DNA of 64,000 nucleotides, taken from the NCBI RefSeq assembly GCF_946478785.1, contig NZ_CAMLDD010000015.1, positions 54,487 through 118,486 of the forward strand, given 5' to 3'. Each line of letters starts with the position of its first letter. The stretch's first letter is position 1. This DNA comes from an uncultured Flavobacterium sp. Its GTDB lineage: Bacteria > Bacteroidota > Bacteroidia > Flavobacteriales > Flavobacteriaceae. The notes under the pieces are model-generated. The model was given only the letters and a program-made list of their open reading frames with translations, did not search any database and was not told the DNA's origin. The translations under genes and the position numbers were made by a program. Positions 54,665 through 63,844 of this stretch are shown piece after piece.

Positions 54665-54820
54665 TTCACTATCTTTAATCAAAGAATAAGATATCAATAA
54701 TTTTATTCTTAAAAAAATAAATATTCCACATACCAAAAGTTCTTTGTTTTCGTTATTTGTCAAACTATAAACCTGTCATTCTTATGATTTAATTTTACTT
54801 AACCTTTAAATCTAATTACT

Positions 54821-55657
54821 ATGTCTAAATTAAGCCTTTACGAAACCAAATGGACTGATCTCGTTTTCGAAAACAAAAACAAAGAGTACGGCGCGTACCA
54901 ATTACGTCAGGAGAGTTCCAAAAATTCAATTACTGCACTATTCTCTGCCTTGCTATTGATAGCAACAGTAGCAGCTGTATCTATTGTGATCAACAATTTT
55001 AGGTCTGTTGGTACTATAACTCAACATCCTACGATTCTTGATGAGCCGATAAAGGTAGTAATAGACCCAACAATTGTACAACCAAAAACTGAAGACCCAA
55101 TAACACCACCTCTACAGGCACAGGAAAGCGCTCCGGCCACAACTGAAGTACAATTAGCAAATCCTGTTGTGGCGCCTACTCATGAGGCTACAACAGAGGT
55201 AATTGCACCTAATACACACAACATTCCTACTGTAGACAATACTTCTGCCGGAACAGGAACTGCAGTTAATGCATTACCAACAAGCGGTGGAAGTGGAACT
55301 GGAGAAGCTACTAAAGCAACAGGCGACGGAAATTCTGTTGTAACTACTGCTGTTTTAGACAAAATGCCTGAATTCCCAGGTGGAATGAGCAAGTTTTACA
55401 CTTATGTTGGAAACAACTTCAACAGACCTGAACTGGATGCTGAAAAAACATTGAGAGTATATGTTTCTTTTGTAATTGAAAAAGATGGTTCGATGACTGA
55501 CATTACAGTAAAAAATGATCCTGGATATGGATTAGGAAAAGAGGCTATACGTGTTTTAAAATCATTAAAAACAAAATGGACTCCTGGAATATTAGACGGA
55601 AAAGCGGTACGAACAGCATACAATCTCCCGATAACGATAAAAACAGAAATAGAATAA
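54821..55657 (+). CDS. TonB-family energy transducer
   Basis: A 278-aa protein. A cytoplasmic start (SLYETKWTDLVFENKNKEYGAYQLR) is followed by a membrane helix at about 42-62 (ALFSALLLIATVAAVSIVI), a Pro/Thr/Glu-rich periplasmic linker to about 180, and a C-terminal TonB domain from about 185 (DKMPEFPGGMSKFYTYVGNNF, ending YNLPITIKTEIE). It passes proton-motive energy to outer-membrane receptors. The start sequence is typical of Flavobacterial TonB-like proteins. Confidence 0.9.
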   Translation: MSKLSLYETKWTDLVFENKNKEYGAYQLRQESSKNSITALFSALLLIATVAAVSIVINNFRSVGTITQHPTILDEPIKVVIDPTIVQPKTEDPITPPLQAQESAPATTEVQLANPVVAPTHEATTEVIAPNTHNIPTVDNTSAGTGTAVNALPTSGGSGTGEATKATGDGNSVVTTAVLDKMPEFPGGMSKFYTYVGNNFNRPELDAEKTLRVYVSFVIEKDGSMTDITVKNDPGYGLGKEAIRVLKSLKTKWTPGILDGKAVRTAYNLPITIKTEIE

Positions 55658-55669
55658 GAATTAAGACGA

Positions 55670-55697
55670 AAAAGCAGAATTTAGGTTCTGCTTTTTT
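55670..55697 (+). terminator. Terminator after the TonB gene
   Basis: AAAAGCAGAA (55670-55679) pairs with TTCTGCTTTT (55686-55695) and is followed by T residues, 13 nt past the stop codon. Confidence 0.85.
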
Positions 55698-55815
55698 TAT
55701 GCGTTTCATTTAACCATACACAATCTGATTAATAAAAACCTACATTCTTTTATATTTTAATTACTTTTACAGCTGATTAAAAAAACACTATTCTATTAAA
55801 ATTAAAAACTAAAAA

Positions 55816-56196
55816 ATGGGAATATTTTCAGCAATACTTGGCAACGCCGGTTCGGTAAGCCAGGAAGATTTAATTAAAAAATACGGACAGCTTTTAACTG
55901 ATAATGAAGAAATCGAAATGGGTTTTAAATTAATCCGTGACACGTTTGTCTTCACTAACAAAAGATTAATTTTAGTTGATGTGCAAGGAATAACAGGCAG
56001 TAAAACTGAATACAAATCAATCTCTTACAAAAGCATCACCCGATTTAGCGTAGAAACTGCAGGAACTTTTGAACTTGATGCCGAATTAAAAATCTGGGTT
56101 TCAAGCGAACAACAACCGAGCATTGTAAAACAATTCAATAAATCGGTAAATGTATATGACGTACAAAAAGTCTTAGCACATCACGTTTTAGGTTAA
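55816..56196 (+). CDS. PH domain-containing protein (bacterial PH)
   Basis: A 126-aa soluble protein that matches the bacterial PH-domain (YvbH-like) family: EEIEMGFKLIRDTFVFTNKRLILVDVQGITGSK is its core, then YKSISYKSITRFSVETAGTFELDAELKIWVSS. It has no membrane segment or catalytic motif. Function is unknown. A bidirectional terminator follows. Confidence 0.83.
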   Translation: MGIFSAILGNAGSVSQEDLIKKYGQLLTDNEEIEMGFKLIRDTFVFTNKRLILVDVQGITGSKTEYKSISYKSITRFSVETAGTFELDAELKIWVSSEQQPSIVKQFNKSVNVYDVQKVLAHHVLG

Positions 56197-56202
56197 AACA
56201 AC

Positions 56203-56238
56203 AAACCCGACAAATCTTAGAAACTTGTCGGGTTTTTT
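56203..56238. terminator. Bidirectional terminator between PH-domain and M48 genes
   Basis: AAACCCGACAA (56203-56213) pairs exactly with TTGTCGGGTTT (56225-56235), with a T run on the plus strand and A-rich sequence on the other side. It separates convergent genes. Confidence 0.88.
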
Positions 56239-56253
56239 ATTGTTCAGAAATTC

Positions 56254-57117
56254 TTATTTCTTTTTAGTTGTCTTTTTCTTAGTTGTTGTTTTTTTGGCAG
56301 GTGCGGGTGCTGTGTTTACAATTTTTTGCTGCACATAGGCTTTGTATAACCCATCCTTCTCAGCTCTCTTTTTAGCATCTTCAGCCCTTTCTTTTGAATC
56401 CGGATGAGAACTCATCATCTGATCTAAAAAAGAAGCTTGTGCGCCCTCACTCATTTTGGCTAAAATTCTGAATGCAGATTCTTCTGCATTAACATTATAA
56501 CCATTCTTCTTCATAAAATCATAAGCAAACAAATCTGCTTCAGCTTCTTGCTTACGACTATGTTTGCTGTCAATCATAGCACTTCCAATCTTACCTAACT
56601 GACTATCTGTAAAAGTTGTAATCGTTGCAGACTGCGAAGAAACTCCATCAATTAAAGCTTCTTTTTGATAAGCAGCTCTCATAGCATCTCTTGAATCATT
56701 ATTAGCAACGTGACCAATTTCATGGCCAATTACCGCCAGCAATTCATTATCATCCATAATATCCATCAATCCTGAATATACACGAACACTACCGTCAGCA
56801 GTTGCAAATGCGTTTACTTCTTTTATTTTATATACCTTATAGTTTAAAGTATACCCTTCACCCGAAGTATGTTTTCCAAAAACCCTGTTCAGTCTTAAAG
56901 TGTATGGATCTGTCGGACCAGCAACCTCATGTTCGGCATCTAATTTAACCACAGCTTCTTTAGACAATTTAGCTGCATCTGCATTGCTCAGGGTAAAACT
57001 AGTTACGCCTTTTTGAAGTGCTCCTATCGCTTTTTCACCAAAATTAATTTGTGCTTGTACATTTTCAAAACTCAAAGCAGCAAATGCAATTCCTAATAGT
57101 ATAAATTTCTTATTCAT
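56254..57117 (-). CDS. M48 family metallopeptidase
   Basis: A 287-aa exported protease. A signal peptide (KFILLGIAFAALSFENVQAQ) is followed by the zinc site LLAVIGHEIGHVANND (HExxH at about residues 134-138), with the third ligand Glu in KQEAEADLFAYDF. The C-terminal tail is Lys/Thr-rich. The family degrades or chaperones envelope proteins, like LoiP/BepA. It is 136 nt or more from its neighbours and transcribed alone. Confidence 0.9.
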   Translation of the reverse strand: MNKKFILLGIAFAALSFENVQAQINFGEKAIGALQKGVTSFTLSNADAAKLSKEAVVKLDAEHEVAGPTDPYTLRLNRVFGKHTSGEGYTLNYKVYKIKEVNAFATADGSVRVYSGLMDIMDDNELLAVIGHEIGHVANNDSRDAMRAAYQKEALIDGVSSQSATITTFTDSQLGKIGSAMIDSKHSRKQEAEADLFAYDFMKKNGYNVNAEESAFRILAKMSEGAQASFLDQMMSSHPDSKERAEDAKKRAEKDGLYKAYVQQKIVNTAPAPAKKTTTKKKTTKKK

Positions 57118-57379
57118 GTTTTTCTTTCATTACAATTTAGCATCAAATGTACTAAAACATACCAGAGATTTAATTCTTCGAAGATTTAAATTTTTAACAA
57201 ATTTTAAGAATATGCAATTTCAAAAAATAAACAAAAGAAAAATATTTGAAGAAAGTTTCTACACTTTAAATCCTACATTAACATAGAATAAAGTTTTAAT
57301 CAAAATCTCTATTACAAAATCCTAACAAATCCATTTTCAAAATAACCGATAAACGAATGATCTAATAAAGTACAATGCT

Positions 57380-57387
57380 TATCTTTG
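57380..57387 (+). promoter_or_regulatory. Candidate -7 element for lipA
   Basis: TATCTTTG matches TAnnTTTG and lies 18 nt before the lipA ATG at 57406. No clear -33 TTG is present at the expected distance. Confidence 0.5.
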
Positions 57388-57405
57388 CACTTTGAAATTT
57401 GATGT

Positions 57406-58272
57406 ATGGAAACAGTGATTGAAAATATACCAACTCCAAAACCTAAATGGTTAAAAGTTAAACTTCCTATTGGACAAAAATATACTGAGCTAAGGGGCTT
57501 AGTGGATAAATATAGCTTAAATACAATTTGCACTTCTGGCAGCTGCCCCAATATGGGTGAATGCTGGGGAGAAGGAACAGCAACTTTCATGATTTTAGGA
57601 AATGTATGTACACGTTCTTGCGGATTTTGTGGTGTAAAAACCGGAAGACCAGAAACAGTAGATTGGGACGAACCTGAAAAAGTGGCCCGTTCTATTAAAA
57701 TAATGAATATCAAGCATGCTGTAATTACAAGTGTGGACAGAGATGATCTGAAAGACGGAGGTTCTATTATCTGGATTGAAACGGTAAAAGCTATCCGCAG
57801 AATGAATCCCAACACTACTCTTGAAACTTTAATTCCTGATTTTCAGGGTATCGAAAGAAACCTTGACCGAATTGTAGAAGCCAATCCAGAAGTTGTTTCT
57901 CATAATATGGAAACGGTACGCCGTTTGACACGTGAAGTCCGTATTCAGGCAAAATATGACCGTAGTTTAGAGGTTTTACGTTATTTAAAAGAAAAAGGAA
58001 TCAACAGAACCAAGTCCGGAATCATGTTAGGTCTTGGCGAAACTGAAGAAGAAGTTTTTCAAACCATGACTGATTTACGAAATGCAAATGTTGATGTGGT
58101 AACTATCGGTCAATATTTACAGCCAAGCAAAAAACATTTGCCTGTAAAAGAATTCATTACACCAGATCAATTTGCAACATATGAAAAATTTGGTCTTGAA
58201 TTAGGTTTTCGTCATGTAGAAAGCGGTCCATTGGTTCGTTCATCTTACAAAGCGCAAAAACATATTTTATAA
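57406..58272 (+). CDS. lipA: Lipoyl synthase
   Basis: A 288-aa radical-SAM enzyme that inserts two sulfurs into protein-bound octanoyl groups. The auxiliary cluster motif [12 protein letters not shown] (Cx4Cx5C), the radical-SAM motif CTRSCGFC (CxxxCxxC), and the C-terminal RSSY with the Ser cluster ligand are all present. Length is typical. The gene has its own candidate promoter. Confidence 0.96.
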   Translation: METVIENIPTPKPKWLKVKLPIGQKYTELRGLVDKYSLNTICTSGSCPNMGECWGEGTATFMILGNVCTRSCGFCGVKTGRPETVDWDEPEKVARSIKIMNIKHAVITSVDRDDLKDGGSIIWIETVKAIRRMNPNTTLETLIPDFQGIERNLDRIVEANPEVVSHNMETVRRLTREVRIQAKYDRSLEVLRYLKEKGINRTKSGIMLGLGETEEEVFQTMTDLRNANVDVVTIGQYLQPSKKHLPVKEFITPDQFATYEKFGLELGFRHVESGPLVRSSYKAQKHIL

Positions 58273-58290
58273 TATAAAGGTATTTTCTTA

Positions 58291-58340
58291 AACTGTTTAT
58301 TTGTGTAATCATCTAATGACAAAAAAACAAATAAACAGTT
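58291..58340. repeat. 14-bp inverted repeat between lipA and gap
   Basis: AACTGTTTATTTGT (58291-58304) is the exact reverse complement of ACAAATAAACAGTT (58327-58340), with a 22-nt loop. It lies 18 nt after the lipA stop. It lacks a T run, so it is not a standard terminator; a regulator site or mRNA hairpin is possible. Confidence 0.7.
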
Positions 58341-58363
58341 AAACGATTAAACAAACACAAGAA

Positions 58364-59404
58364 TTGAAAACAAGAATTGCCATTAATGGGTTTGGAAGAA
58401 TTGGAAGAAATTTATTTCGATTGCTTCTGAATCATCCTGAAATTGAAGTAGTAGCGATAAACGATATTGCTGACACCAAAACCATGTCCCATTTAATCAA
58501 ATACGACAGTATTCATGGCGTATTGCCTTTTCCGGTAAGTCATAATGAAGAAGGAATTATTGTAGACGGAAAGCTTTTTTTATTCTTTCACGAAAAAAAC
58601 ATTTCGAACTTAAACTGGAAAATTCATAACATCGATTTTGTAATTGAATGTACCGGAAAATATAAAACATACGAAGAATTAAATGCTCACATTATTGCGG
58701 GCGCAAAAAAAGTAATACTTTCGGCACCTGCTGAAGTTGAGACAATCAAAACAGTAGTTTTAGGTGTTAACGAATCCATACTTGATGGCAGCGAAACAAT
58801 TATATCAAATGCAAGCTGTACGACAAATAATGCAGCCCCAATGATCAAAATTATTGACGAATTGTGCGGTATTGAACAAGCTTATATTACCACAATACAC
58901 TCTTTCACAACTGATCAAAGTTTACACGATCAGCCACACAAAGATTTAAGAAGAGCGAGAGGTGCCAGTCAATCTATTGTTCCAACAACAACCGGAGCTG
59001 CAAAAGCCCTGACTAAAATTTTCCCTAAACTGGTTGACAAAATCGGCGGTTGCGGTATTCGTGTCCCTGTTCCGGATGGATCGTTAACAGATATTACCTT
59101 TAATGTAAAACGTGCCGTATCTATTGAAGAAATCAATAAAGCGTTCGAAATTGCATCCAAAACCAATCTGAAAGGAATTTTGGATTATACAGAAGATCCA
59201 ATTGTTTCTGTCGATATTATTGGAAATAGAAATTCGTGTTTGTTTGATTCCCAACTTACATCCGTAATTGATAAAATGGTAAAAGTTGTTGGTTGGTATG
59301 ATAACGAAATAGGGTATTCGTCCCGTCTTATCGATTTAATTCTGCTTTCGGTAAAAATGAATATTCAAAATTCTGAACAAGCACAATTCGAAACAATACT
59401 TTAG
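58364..59404 (+). CDS. gap: Glyceraldehyde-3-phosphate dehydrogenase
   Basis: A 346-aa NAD-dependent glycolytic enzyme that starts at TTG 58364. The dinucleotide fold INGFGRIGRNLFRLLL, the catalytic SNASCTTNNAAPMIKI, TTIHSFTTDQSLHD, RRARGASQSIVPTTTGAAKAL, and VGWYDNEIGYSSRL are present. A second gap gene may exist elsewhere, as Flavobacteria often have more than one; not tested here. Confidence 0.95.
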   Translation: MKTRIAINGFGRIGRNLFRLLLNHPEIEVVAINDIADTKTMSHLIKYDSIHGVLPFPVSHNEEGIIVDGKLFLFFHEKNISNLNWKIHNIDFVIECTGKYKTYEELNAHIIAGAKKVILSAPAEVETIKTVVLGVNESILDGSETIISNASCTTNNAAPMIKIIDELCGIEQAYITTIHSFTTDQSLHDQPHKDLRRARGASQSIVPTTTGAAKALTKIFPKLVDKIGGCGIRVPVPDGSLTDITFNVKRAVSIEEINKAFEIASKTNLKGILDYTEDPIVSVDIIGNRNSCLFDSQLTSVIDKMVKVVGWYDNEIGYSSRLIDLILLSVKMNIQNSEQAQFETIL

Positions 59405-59408
59405 ATCA

Positions 59409-60422
59409 TCAATCTCTTTTTACATACGCTAAAATCGTATTGTCAAAATTTTGCTGATGATTAATGAAAGTACTTTTTATGGGCAAATAATACAATTTAG
59501 AAATCATTTCAGCATCTTTTAAACGAACATAATCCTTCTCTGTTGTAATGATTTTTTTGTCCTGAGCTTTATTCTGAATTTCATTTAAATCCGTTTCCGA
59601 AAAATGATGATGATCAGGGAAAGTTAAACATTCATCTTTTTCACTTTTTAGAAAATCAAAAAATGGTTTTGGCTTTGCAATTCCGGCCAAAAGTAATTTT
59701 GCTTCTTTCTTAATTTCTGCAACACCAACTTTTTCATTTTCACCATAGACAAAATCGTCATAGTTTATAAATGTAAAATAGATTTGCTGTGAAGGGCTTA
59801 GCTTTAATTTCAAACGAATTTCTTCCTGCTTTTCATCAGATAAATTATTCGGGCACTTTGTTACTACCACAATATTAGCTCTATTGGCTCCGCTCCTGCT
59901 CTCACGCAAATTTCCGGTTGGAAGCATAAAATCATCCGCATATAAATCATCGAATGCAGTCAGTAAAATATAAAATCCCGCTTTTACTTTTCGGTGCTGA
60001 TAAGCATCATCGAGCAAAATTACTTCAGGTTTTTCAATTTGAGAAAGCAATTGTGTAATTCCACTAGTTCGATTGGCATCAACTGCTACCTGAATATTTG
60101 GAAATTTTTGATAAAACTGAAAAGGCTCATCTCCTAAAATTTCGGCATTTGAAGTTGAATCTGCCAAAACAAAACCTTCGGACTTACGCTTGTAGCCACG
60201 ACTTAAAGTGGCAATTTTATATTTATCTGATAACAGTCTAATAAGATATTCAATTTGAGGTGTTTTCCCGGTTCCGCCAACACTTAAATTTCCGACAGCA
60301 ATAACCGGAATATCAAATGAAGTAGACTTCAGGATTCCTTTATCAAACAGAAAATTTCGAATTGAAGTTATAAATCCGTATAAAATTGCAAACGGGAAGA
60401 GTATTTTTCGAAGTAGATTCAT
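59409..60422 (-). CDS. lpxK: Tetraacyldisaccharide 4'-kinase
   Basis: A 337-aa inner-membrane kinase that phosphorylates the lipid A disaccharide. The short N-terminal hydrophobic stretch is followed by VIAVGNLSVGGTGKTPQIEYLIRLL (P-loop GGTGKTP at about residues 47-53), LSRGYKR, DEPFQFYQKF, LLDDAYQHRKV, and FPDHHHFSE. All fit LpxK, and length is normal. Convergent with gap, 4 nt apart. Confidence 0.95.
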   Translation of the reverse strand: MNLLRKILFPFAILYGFITSIRNFLFDKGILKSTSFDIPVIAVGNLSVGGTGKTPQIEYLIRLLSDKYKIATLSRGYKRKSEGFVLADSTSNAEILGDEPFQFYQKFPNIQVAVDANRTSGITQLLSQIEKPEVILLDDAYQHRKVKAGFYILLTAFDDLYADDFMLPTGNLRESRSGANRANIVVVTKCPNNLSDEKQEEIRLKLKLSPSQQIYFTFINYDDFVYGENEKVGVAEIKKEAKLLLAGIAKPKPFFDFLKSEKDECLTFPDHHHFSETDLNEIQNKAQDKKIITTEKDYVRLKDAEMISKLYYLPIKSTFINHQQNFDNTILAYVKRD

Positions 60423-60426
60423 AAAG

Positions 60427-60708
60427 TTATTTATCAGAATAATGCCCCATTGCTGAAATCACAAAAACGGTTACAACTTCCTCTTCAATACGATAAATCA
60501 TTCTATCTTTTTGATTAATGCGTCTTGACCATAATCCTGAATATTCATGTTTCAATTGCTCTGGACTACCAAATCCTTCATAAGGATTTTCTGTTAGATC
60601 AATTAAAATTTTAGCTATATTTTTAACAGAAATTTTATTTCCTGATTTTTTATGTTTTTCAATATCCTGATTCGCGATTTTAGTTACTTCAACCCTAAAC
60701 TTCCCCAT
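60427..60708 (-). CDS. RelE/YoeB-type toxin
   Basis: A 93-aa small basic protein with YoeB/Txe features: ISVKNIAKILIDLTENPYEGFGSPEQLKHEYSGLWSRRINQKDRMIYRI, ending VFVISAMGHYSDK. The family cleaves mRNA on the ribosome. Its start overlaps the antitoxin gene by 25 nt, and it is followed after 4 nt by lpxK in the same direction. Confidence 0.9.
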   Translation of the reverse strand: MGKFRVEVTKIANQDIEKHKKSGNKISVKNIAKILIDLTENPYEGFGSPEQLKHEYSGLWSRRINQKDRMIYRIEEEVVTVFVISAMGHYSDK

Positions 60709-60932
60709 ATATCATCTGGATTCAGCGTTGTAGTTTCGCCATTTTTAATATTCTCTTCTGCCTTTCTAACTTTCTCAATAAATTCAGGAGAATACCGACC
60801 TTCTTCTTTGTTTATTTTTTTTGAATCGGTTTCAATAATTTCAATTCCTTCTACATCTTTAAAAAAAGTTTCAAGCATAGCCATAAATGCTTTACCCGTT
60901 TTGGTTCGCTCGTTTATTTTTATTGTAGTCAT
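60684..60932 (-). CDS. Antitoxin partner of the YoeB-type toxin (DUF2683-like)
   Basis: An 82-aa acidic helical protein (MTTIKINERTKTGKAFMAMLETFFKDVEGIEII) with a disordered, toxin-binding C-terminal part (GETTTLNPDDIWGSLGLK). It precedes and overlaps the toxin gene by 25 nt, as in most type II modules. It probably also represses its own promoter. Confidence 0.83.
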   Translation of the reverse strand: MTTIKINERTKTGKAFMAMLETFFKDVEGIEIIETDSKKINKEEGRYSPEFIEKVRKAEENIKNGETTTLNPDDIWGSLGLK

Positions 60933-61056
60933 GACATATTGATTTATAATTACAAATATACAAAAATTGCACTATTAGTGTAATAATATGCACAATACAA
61001 AGGTCAACTTCAAACAAATTCGTTACTTTGTTTTATTACAAATTATTGAAAGAAAA

Positions 61057-62151
61057 ATGAAAATCAAAAATATAATAGAAGTTCTCGAAGAAATGGCTCC
61101 TTTGGCTTACGCCGAAGACTTTGACAACGTTGGACTTTTAGTTGGAAATTCAGAAACCGAAAGTACCGGGATTTTGGTTTGCCACGATGCTTTAGAAAAT
61201 GTAATTGAAGAAGCAATTACCAAAAATTGCAATTTAGTCGTTTGTTTCCATCCAATATTATTCTCCGGAATCAAAAAAATTACAGGCAAAAATTATGTTG
61301 AACGTGCCATTTTAAAAGCCATCAAAAACGATATAGCCATTTATGCTGTCCATACCGCTTTAGATAATCATTCGGCTGGTGTAAATAAAATTTTCTGTGA
61401 CGCTTTGGGTCTCCAAAATACCAAAGTTTTGATTCCGAAGCAGAATTTTATTCAAAAATTAATCACTTACACAACTCCGGATAATTCCGAAAAAGTTCGG
61501 AATGCTTTGTTTGAATCTGGTGCAGGAAGAATTGGCAATTATGACAATTGCAGTTTTAATACAGAAGGTTTTTTTACTTTTCAAGGAAATGAAAACAGCA
61601 ATCCCGTAATTGGTGAAAAAGGAAAGTTACATACGGGAACCGAAATAAAAATTGAAGTTATTTTTGAAAAACACCTTCAGTCTAAAATTTTAAAAACACT
61701 TTTTGCAAATCATATTTATGAAGAAGTGGCATATGAAATCTACGATCTTCAAAATTCACATCAAAACATTGGTTTGGGAATGATTGGGGAATTGGACTCT
61801 GAAATGGATGAAAAGGACTTTTTATATTTGGTAAAAGACAAAATGATTGCCGATGGTATTCGTCATTCAGCCTTTACAGGAAAAAAAATAAAGAAAATTG
61901 CAGTCCTTGGAGGCTCAGGAAGTTTTGCTACAAAAAATGCAATCCAGGCCGGAGCAGATGCTTTTTTGACCGCCGATTTAAAATATCATCAATTTTATGA
62001 AGCCGAAAACCGGTTACTTTTAGCCGATATTGGTCATTTTGAGAGCGAACGCTATACAAAAAATTATATTGTTGATTATCTTAGGAAAAAAATCCTTAAT
62101 TTTGCCATCATTTTATCAGAAGAAAATACAAATCCAGTTAAGTACTTATAG
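61057..62151 (+). CDS. Nif3-like dinuclear metal center protein
   Basis: A 364-aa protein from the ATG at 61057 (MKIKNIIEVLEEMAPLAYAEDFDNVGLLVGN); an upstream ATG at 60988 adds a non-family leader. Metal-binding residues are seen in VVCFHPILFSG, YAVHTALDNH and the C-terminal LLADIGHFESER. The central insertion (about 130-240) is the usual PII-like domain. The cellular role is debated; GTP cyclohydrolase-like activity has been proposed for some relatives. The zinc-ribbon family gene follows 3 nt later. Confidence 0.93.
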   Translation: MKIKNIIEVLEEMAPLAYAEDFDNVGLLVGNSETESTGILVCHDALENVIEEAITKNCNLVVCFHPILFSGIKKITGKNYVERAILKAIKNDIAIYAVHTALDNHSAGVNKIFCDALGLQNTKVLIPKQNFIQKLITYTTPDNSEKVRNALFESGAGRIGNYDNCSFNTEGFFTFQGNENSNPVIGEKGKLHTGTEIKIEVIFEKHLQSKILKTLFANHIYEEVAYEIYDLQNSHQNIGLGMIGELDSEMDEKDFLYLVKDKMIADGIRHSAFTGKKIKKIAVLGGSGSFATKNAIQAGADAFLTADLKYHQFYEAENRLLLADIGHFESERYTKNYIVDYLRKKILNFAIILSEENTNPVKYL

Positions 62152-62154
62152 AAT

Positions 62155-62934
62155 ATGGCGAATACGAAAGAATTAAGTGTTGAGGACAAGTTAAGAGCAA
62201 TTTACGATTTACAGCTTATTGACTCCAGAATTGACGAAATCAGAAACGTAAGAGGAGAACTTCCATTAGAAGTTGAAGATTTAGAAGATGAAGTTGCAGG
62301 TTTAAGCACACGTTCAGAAAAACTTAAAAGTGAACTTGAAGTAGTTGAGGATCTTATCAAAACTAAGAAAAACGCTATTGAAGAGCACAAAGAGGTTATC
62401 AAAAAATACACAAAACAACAAGAGTCAGTTCGCAATAACAGAGAATTTAATTCTTTGACAAAAGAAGTTGAATTTCAGGAATTAGAAATCCAACTGGCTG
62501 AAAAGCAAATTAAGGAAATGAAAGCTTCTATCGAGCACAAGAAAGAAGTTATCTCTAATTTAAAAGAAAAATTAGAAGCTAAAAGCAACCACCTGAAACA
62601 TAAAAAATCTGAATTGGATGCCATTATGGCTGAGACTCAAAAAGAAGAAATCTTCTTGACGGAGAAATCTGCCGAGTTTTCTGAGCAGATTGAAGCAAGA
62701 TTATTAGCTGCTTACAACAGAATCAGAAGCAGCGTTCGCAATGGTTTGGCTGTAGTATCTATCGAAAGAGGAGCTTCTGCAGGATCATTCTTCACGATTC
62801 CGCCACAGACTCAGGTAGAAATTGCCTCCAGAAAGAAAATCATCACAGATGAGCATTCAGGAAGAATCTTAGTCGACAGCGTACTGGCTGATGAAGAGAA
62901 AGAAAAAATGGAACAATTGTTCTCAAGTATTTAA
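62155..62934 (+). CDS. Coiled-coil zinc-ribbon family protein that has lost its cysteines
   Basis: A 259-aa protein with a long antiparallel coiled coil (about residues 10-185) and a C-terminal domain of the C4 zinc-ribbon family. In typical members the domain has two CxxC pairs. Here the first reads ASAGS (Ser208, Ser211) and the second DEHSGRIL (Asp232, Ser235), while FFTIPPQTQVEI and GRILVDS are kept. So the fold is likely retained without zinc. It follows the Nif3 gene by 3 nt, a conserved pairing. Function is unknown. Confidence 0.88.
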   Translation: MANTKELSVEDKLRAIYDLQLIDSRIDEIRNVRGELPLEVEDLEDEVAGLSTRSEKLKSELEVVEDLIKTKKNAIEEHKEVIKKYTKQQESVRNNREFNSLTKEVEFQELEIQLAEKQIKEMKASIEHKKEVISNLKEKLEAKSNHLKHKKSELDAIMAETQKEEIFLTEKSAEFSEQIEARLLAAYNRIRSSVRNGLAVVSIERGASAGSFFTIPPQTQVEIASRKKIITDEHSGRILVDSVLADEEKEKMEQLFSSI

Positions 62935-62941
62935 ATAAATT

Positions 62942-62968
62942 GTCCCGATAACATCGGGACTTTTTTTT
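62942..62968 (+). terminator. Terminator after the zinc-ribbon family gene
   Basis: GTCCCGAT (62942-62949) pairs exactly with ATCGGGAC (62953-62960) around an AAC loop, followed by eight T. It is 8 nt after the stop codon. Confidence 0.92.
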
Positions 62969-62977
62969 ACTATAAAA

Positions 62978-63844
62978 TTGCTGGTTTTGGGACTTAAAAA
63001 AGGAATTCGCTTTATTACATTAAAATCGGTTGGCCAATACATCAACTTCCTCAGTTATGTGCGTCCGCAAAAAGCCGTCGAGCTTTCATACGCACTTTTT
63101 AGCCAGCCACGCATTGGCAGATTACAAAAAGAAAGCTTGCCACAAATTCTGAAAAACACAGAAACGGAAATGTTTCATCATAACGAACATCATTTTCAAA
63201 CCTACATCTGGAAAGGAAATGAAACCAGAATTCTGCTTGTTCACGGCTGGGAAAGCAATGCTTCGCGCTGGCAGAAAACATTACCTCATCTTCAAAAATC
63301 AGGGAGCACGATTATTGCCATTGATGCTCCTGCACATGGACAAAGCAGTGGAAAGGAATTCAATGTTCCGCTTTATGCAGAATTTATCAATAAAGCTGTA
63401 GAAAAATACCAGCCTACAATTATTATAGGGCATTCTATTGGCGGTGCAGCCTGTGTTTATCATCAATATTTATTCCCGAATACAAGTATCAATAAAATGG
63501 TGATTCTTGGAGCTCCATCAGATTTGAAGACTTTAATTGACAATTATGTTTCTATGCTGAGCTTAAACACAAGAATGTTTTCGCTATTAGAAAATCGCTT
63601 CTTAACACATTTCAACTTCAAACTCGAAGATTTCTCCGGACAAAAATTCGCTTCACAATTTAATGTTTCAGGACTGATCGCACATGATGCTTCAGACGAT
63701 ATCGTTTCTTTTGAAGAAGGCAAAAAAATTGCCAGTACCTGGAAAAACAGTCAGTTTATCGAAACCAAAGGCTTAGGCCACGGAATGCATGATGATGAAT
63801 TGTATCAGAAAGTGATTGACTTTTTATTTGAAGCGAAACAATAA
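62978..63844 (+). CDS. Alpha/beta hydrolase
   Basis: A 288-aa enzyme starting at TTG 62978. RILLVHGWESNASRW gives the oxyanion region, IIGHSIGGAACVYHQ contains the nucleophile Ser (GHSIGG), HDASDDIVSF has the likely catalytic Asp, and ETKGLGHGMHDD the His. Substrate is unknown. The start is only 10 nt after the terminator T run, so a start slightly downstream is possible. Confidence 0.85.
   Translation: MLVLGLKKGIRFITLKSVGQYINFLSYVRPQKAVELSYALFSQPRIGRLQKESLPQILKNTETEMFHHNEHHFQTYIWKGNETRILLVHGWESNASRWQKTLPHLQKSGSTIIAIDAPAHGQSSGKEFNVPLYAEFINKAVEKYQPTIIIGHSIGGAACVYHQYLFPNTSINKMVILGAPSDLKTLIDNYVSMLSLNTRMFSLLENRFLTHFNFKLEDFSGQKFASQFNVSGLIAHDASDDIVSFEEGKKIASTWKNSQFIETKGLGHGMHDDELYQKVIDFLFEAKQ

Noticed and set aside
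60427..60932. Toxin-antitoxin pair as part of a second mobile element
   Set aside because: It lies between lpxK and Nif3-like genes with no repeats or recombinase nearby. Such pairs are common on chromosomes.
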